In this document: piece by piece, positions 6,230 to 8,740 of the stretch
Numbering within the stretch: the first letter of the stretch is position 1
How the letters are laid out: each line of letters opens with the position of its first letter
Assembly: GCA_030731695.1 (NCBI GenBank)
Contig: JANQTK010000293.1
Coordinates: 1-8,740 of the forward strand
Origin: Polaribacter sp.
GTDB lineage: Bacteria > Bacteroidota > Bacteroidia > Flavobacteriales > Flavobacteriaceae
DNA: 8,740 nucleotides
Direction: 5' to 3'
Made by a program: the position numbers and the translations under genes
The notes under the pieces: generated by a model
Seen by the model: the letters and a program-made list of their open reading frames with translations, nothing else
The model's database searches: none
What the model was told of the DNA's origin: nothing

Positions 6230-7525
6230 ATGAAATTCAAAAAATCACAAAAATTATACGAAAAAGGATTAGTAAATCTTGTTGGAGCTGTGAATTCTCC
6301 AGTAAGAGCATTTTCTTCTGTTGGCGGAAATCCGTTGTTTATCAAAAAAGCAAAAGGTTCTAAAATTATTGATGTTGATGGCAATGAATATGTAGATTTG
6401 GTGTTGTCTTACGGACCAATGGTGATTGGTCATCGTCATAAAAAAGTACAAAAAGCAGTTACAAAAGCCTTAAAAAACGGCTATTCTTTTGGAGCATCAA
6501 CAGAAAATGAAATCAAATTAGCAAAAATTGTGTGTGATGCTTTTCCAGGGATGGACAAAGTTCGTTTTGTAAACTCAGGAACAGAAGCTGTGTTGAGTGG
6601 AATTCGTTTGGCGAGAGCTTTTACAGGTAAAGATAAAATCATCAAATTTGCTGGATGCTATCATGGACATCAAGATGCCTTATTGGTTGCAGCAGGTTCT
6701 GGTTTAGCAACCTTAAGTTTGCCAGGAAGTTTAGGAGTTCCAGAAGGAGCTGTAAAAAACACCTTAATTGCTGAATACAATAATTTAGAGAGCGTAAAAG
6801 CACATTTTGAAAACCATGATGATATTGCTGGTGTAATCATTGAGCCCATTTGTGGAAACATGGGTGTTGCCATTCCGCAAAACAATTTTCTAAAAGATTT
6901 AAAAGAGTATTTAGAAACCAAAGGAGCGTTGTTAATTGCTGATGAGGTAATGACAGGTTTTCGATCTAAATTTGGTGGCGCTCAAGAATTGTTAGGAGTT
7001 TCAGCAGATATTACCTGTTTAGGAAAAGTAATTGGGGGAGGTTTTCCAGTTGGCGCTTATGGTGCAAGAAATGAAATTATGGAAAAAGTGGCGCCTTTAG
7101 GTGGTATGTATCAAGCAGGAACGTTGAGTGGAAATCCAATAGCGATGGCAGGCGGAATTTCAACATTAACCGAACTAAAAAGACAGAATCCATATCAAAA
7201 GTTTGAAGAAATCGGAAGTATTTTAGAAGTGATTTTATTAGAAACTGCAAAAAAATACAACGTAGATTTGGTTGTAAATCGTTTTGGTTCTATGATGAAT
7301 CCATTTTTCACCAATGTTGAAGTCACTAATTTTGCACAAGCACAAACTTCTGATACAAAAAAGTTTGCAGTATTCTTTTGGGAGATGATTAAAAACGGGG
7401 TGTTTTTACCTCCAAGCCAGTTTGAAGCCTGGTTTTTATCATCAGCAATTTCTGACAAAGATATTAAAAAAATAGCTGAGGCAGTTGATAAAGCGATGTT
7501 GGCTGTTTCTCAAATGGAAAATTAA
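6230..7525 (+). CDS. hemL: Glutamate-1-semialdehyde 2,1-aminomutase
   Basis: A PLP enzyme that moves the amino group of glutamate-1-semialdehyde to give 5-aminolevulinate, the step after HemA. The 431-aa sequence shows the family landmarks: GAVNSPVRAF (19-28), NSGTEA phosphate-binding loop (115-120), CYHGHQD (143-149), IIEP (203-206), the cofactor-contacting Asp238 in IADEVMTGFR, and the PLP-binding Lys266 in CLGKVIGGGFPVGAYG. YQAGTLSGNP (294-303) is also typical and separates it from ornithine-type aminotransferases. The segment normally reading GSMFxxFFT is GSMMNPFFT (353-361), a mild variation near the active-site gating loop. The ATG begins 1 bp after the preceding stop codon. hemE follows after 54 bp. 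Confidence 0.98.
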   Translation: MKFKKSQKLYEKGLVNLVGAVNSPVRAFSSVGGNPLFIKKAKGSKIIDVDGNEYVDLVLSYGPMVIGHRHKKVQKAVTKALKNGYSFGASTENEIKLAKIVCDAFPGMDKVRFVNSGTEAVLSGIRLARAFTGKDKIIKFAGCYHGHQDALLVAAGSGLATLSLPGSLGVPEGAVKNTLIAEYNNLESVKAHFENHDDIAGVIIEPICGNMGVAIPQNNFLKDLKEYLETKGALLIADEVMTGFRSKFGGAQELLGVSADITCLGKVIGGGFPVGAYGARNEIMEKVAPLGGMYQAGTLSGNPIAMAGGISTLTELKRQNPYQKFEEIGSILEVILLETAKKYNVDLVVNRFGSMMNPFFTNVEVTNFAQAQTSDTKKFAVFFWEMIKNGVFLPPSQFEAWFLSSAISDKDIKKIAEAVDKAMLAVSQMEN

Positions 7526-7530
7526 ATGGA

Positions 7531-7544
7531 AATCAGAAATGATT
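7531..7544 (+). other. Small hairpin with GAAA tetraloop between hemL and hemE
   Basis: AATCA (7531-7535) and TGATT (7540-7544) close on a GAAA loop, six bases after the hemL stop; directly after it AATAA/TTATT (7545-7556) is a second tiny dyad. The stem is only 5 bp and AT-rich. It might be an RNA processing or stability element in the operon transcript, or chance. The rest of the 54-bp gap shows no promoter match. Confidence 0.25.
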
Positions 7545-7579
7545 AATAAACTTATTACTAAACTAAAAGCTAACAACTA

Positions 7580-8620
7580 ATGGCTAATAGCAATCATATC
7601 AAAAACGACTTATTTTTAAGAGCCTTAAAAGGCGAAACTGTTCAAAGACCTCCAGTTTGGATGATGCGTCAAGCAGGACGTTATTTGCCTGAATTCATGG
7701 CAATTAAAGAAGAGTATGATTTCTTTACACGCTGCCAAACTCCGGAATTAGCCTCAGAAATTACAGTGCAACCTATTCGTAGATTTGGTATGGATGCTGC
7801 TATTTTATTTTCTGATATTTTAGTAGTTCCGCAAGCTATGAACATAGAAGTTCAAATGAAATCGAATTTTGGACCGTATTTACCCAATCCAATTCGTACT
7901 CAAAAAGACTTGGATTCTGTAATTATTCCTGATGTTCATCAAGAATTGGGTTACGTTATGGAAGCTATAAAAATGACTAAAGAAAAACTGAATAATGAAA
8001 TTCCCTTAATTGGTTTTGCAGGCTCACCTTGGACAATTTTATGTTATTGCGTTCAAGGTCAAGGTTCTAAAACCTTTGATAAAGCCAAAGAATTGTGTTT
8101 TACCAATCCTGTTGTGGCGCATTCATTATTGCAAAAAATAACAGACACCACTATTGCGTATTTAAAAGCAAAAGTGGCAGCTGGTGTTGATGCTGTTCAA
8201 ATTTTTGATTCTTGGGGAGGCATGCTATCGCCAACAGATTACGAAACGTTTTCTTGGCAATACATTCAACAAATTATTGATGCGTTGAAAGATAGCATTC
8301 CAGTAATTGCTTTCGGAAAAGGCTGTTGGTTTGCTTTGCATACTATGGCAAGATCTGGAGCTTCCGCTTTAGGTGTAGATTGGACGTGTTCAGCTAGAAA
8401 TGCTCGATATTTATCCGGAGGAAATATCACCTTGCAAGGGAATTTTGATCCTGCAAGATTGTTGTCTCCACCATCAGAAATAAAAAAAATGGTGCATCAA
8501 ATGATCAATGAATTCGGAAAAGATAAATATATTGTGAATTTGGGACATGGAATTTTGCCAAATATTCCACTCGAAAATGCAAAAGCATTTGTGGATGCTG
8601 TAAAAGAATACCGTTCTTAA
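7580..8620 (+). CDS. hemE: Uroporphyrinogen decarboxylase
   Basis: Removes four acetate carboxyls from uroporphyrinogen III to give coproporphyrinogen III, without cofactor. The 346-aa protein is full length. The signature PVWMMRQAGRYLPE (25-38) carries the two substrate-binding arginines Arg30 and Arg34; Asp79 in FSDIL is the pyrrole-nitrogen ligand; GFAGSPWT (145-152) precedes the active-site tyrosine at 156; Ser211 in FDSWGG and His323 in NLGHGI complete the known pocket. It starts at ATG 7580, 54 bp after hemL, and is the last heme enzyme gene of the rightward block. A GC-rich repeat-like element begins 1 bp after its stop codon. No coproporphyrinogen oxidase gene follows within the window. 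Confidence 0.98.
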   Translation: MANSNHIKNDLFLRALKGETVQRPPVWMMRQAGRYLPEFMAIKEEYDFFTRCQTPELASEITVQPIRRFGMDAAILFSDILVVPQAMNIEVQMKSNFGPYLPNPIRTQKDLDSVIIPDVHQELGYVMEAIKMTKEKLNNEIPLIGFAGSPWTILCYCVQGQGSKTFDKAKELCFTNPVVAHSLLQKITDTTIAYLKAKVAAGVDAVQIFDSWGGMLSPTDYETFSWQYIQQIIDALKDSIPVIAFGKGCWFALHTMARSGASALGVDWTCSARNARYLSGGNITLQGNFDPARLLSPPSEIKKMVHQMINEFGKDKYIVNLGHGILPNIPLENAKAFVDAVKEYRS

Positions 8621-8621
8621 A

Positions 8622-8703
8622 ACTTGGACGTTCCCTAAAGGTCGCGCTTTCGCAGTCGCTCTTTTCAAGGAGCTCCAACAATTGCTCAATCGCTAACGCA
8701 AGT
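8622..8703. repeat. GC-rich imperfect palindromic element after hemE (dispersed-repeat type)
   Basis: An element with terminal inverted arms: ACTTG (8622-8626) pairs with CAAGT (8699-8703) and CGTT (8629-8632) with AACG (8695-8698), leaving GA bulged. Inside are GCG-CTTT-CGC (8644-8653) and the palindrome GGAGCTCC (8669-8676). From 8624 to 8703, 40 of 80 bases are G or C (50%), far above the surrounding gaps. The pattern GGxCGTTCCC...GGTCGxGCTTTCGC...CTAACGC is one I recall from many flavobacterial intergenic regions, so it is likely a multicopy non-coding repeat. It may fold in RNA and end or protect the hem transcript. Copy number cannot be seen here. Confidence 0.7.
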
Positions 8704-8711
8704 GTAGTACA

Positions 8712-8740
8712 ATGATTAAAAATATTGTTTTAGGAATTAA
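8712..8740 (+). CDS. Start of a further gene, cut by window end
   Basis: An ATG at 8712 opens a frame reading MIKNIVLGI with no stop before the window edge. It lies 8 bp after the GC-rich element. The N-terminus resembles what I recall of EI24-domain membrane proteins that often follow hemE in flavobacteria, but nine residues do not prove identity or even that the frame is coding. If real, it has almost no room for its own promoter and would be read from the hem operon or from within the repeat element. Confidence 0.45.

Noticed and set aside
6202..7458. Four minus-strand open frames (60, 60, 83 and 87 aa) opposite hemL
   Set aside because: All are antisense to intact hemL coding sequence and show no family motifs or credible starts.
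7526..7546. Six-codon frame (MEIRND) directly after the hemL stop codon, as a leader peptide for hemE
   Set aside because: Too short, with no regulatory codon pattern or attenuator after it; AAATGGAAA appears simply duplicated from the end of hemL.
8474..8689. 71-aa minus-strand open frame across the end of hemE and the GC-rich repeat
   Set aside because: Most of it is antisense to hemE; the rest translates the palindromic repeat, which explains its openness.
1..8740. Mobile element, phage, CRISPR or defence system
   Set aside because: No transposase, integrase, spacer-repeat array or effector-like gene is visible; except for the small unknown gene, everything is conserved heme, RNA-modification or regulatory coding.

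Overview
The window comes from an AT-rich member of the Bacteroidota, most likely a marine Flavobacteriaceae of the Polaribacter/Tenacibaculum type. The clues are the lysine/asparagine-rich proteins, the lack of Shine-Dalgarno sequences before the start codons, candidate Bacteroidota -7 promoter elements (TAnnTTTG), a fused HemC-HemD protein, and dispersed intergenic palindromes of a kind I associate with flavobacteria. The genus is inferred; no rRNA or other marker is present.

The locus is the cell's protoporphyrin/heme pathway, arranged as two divergent blocks around a 204-bp control region (1752-1955). Leftward run an AraC-family regulator (867-1751), a SpoU/TrmH-type RNA 2'-O-methyltransferase (291-827, TTG start) and the first 61 codons of ferrochelatase hemH (1-184, cut by the window edge). 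Rightward run hemA (1956-3191), a hemC-hemD fusion (3201-4790), hemB (4840-5805), a small predicted secreted protein (5809-6228), hemL (6230-7525) and hemE (7580-8620). Most of these genes are 1-10 bp apart, with gaps of 49 and 54 bp before hemB and hemE, so they look like one operon.

In pathway order, HemA and HemL turn glutamyl-tRNA into 5-aminolevulinate, HemB makes porphobilinogen, the HemC and HemD domains make uroporphyrinogen III, HemE makes coproporphyrinogen III, and the divergent HemH inserts iron into protoporphyrin. Only the coproporphyrinogen and protoporphyrinogen oxidation steps (HemF/HemN and HemG/HemY-type enzymes) are missing from the window. The AraC protein sits where a pathway regulator would sit, and the control region holds several dyads and a thrice-repeated TACTTT.

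The enzymes are ordinary and look intact at the residues checked. The less ordinary items are the very AT-rich secreted 139-aa gene between hemB and hemL, the uncharacterised AraC/hemA control region, a palindrome embedded in the last codons of the methyltransferase gene, arrays of an AGTTTAA-like heptamer in intergenic gaps, and an 80-bp, 50% GC repeat-like element directly after hemE. A truncated gene begins at 8712. No tRNA, rRNA, CRISPR array, insertion sequence or phage gene was seen, and no gap exceeds 300 bp.
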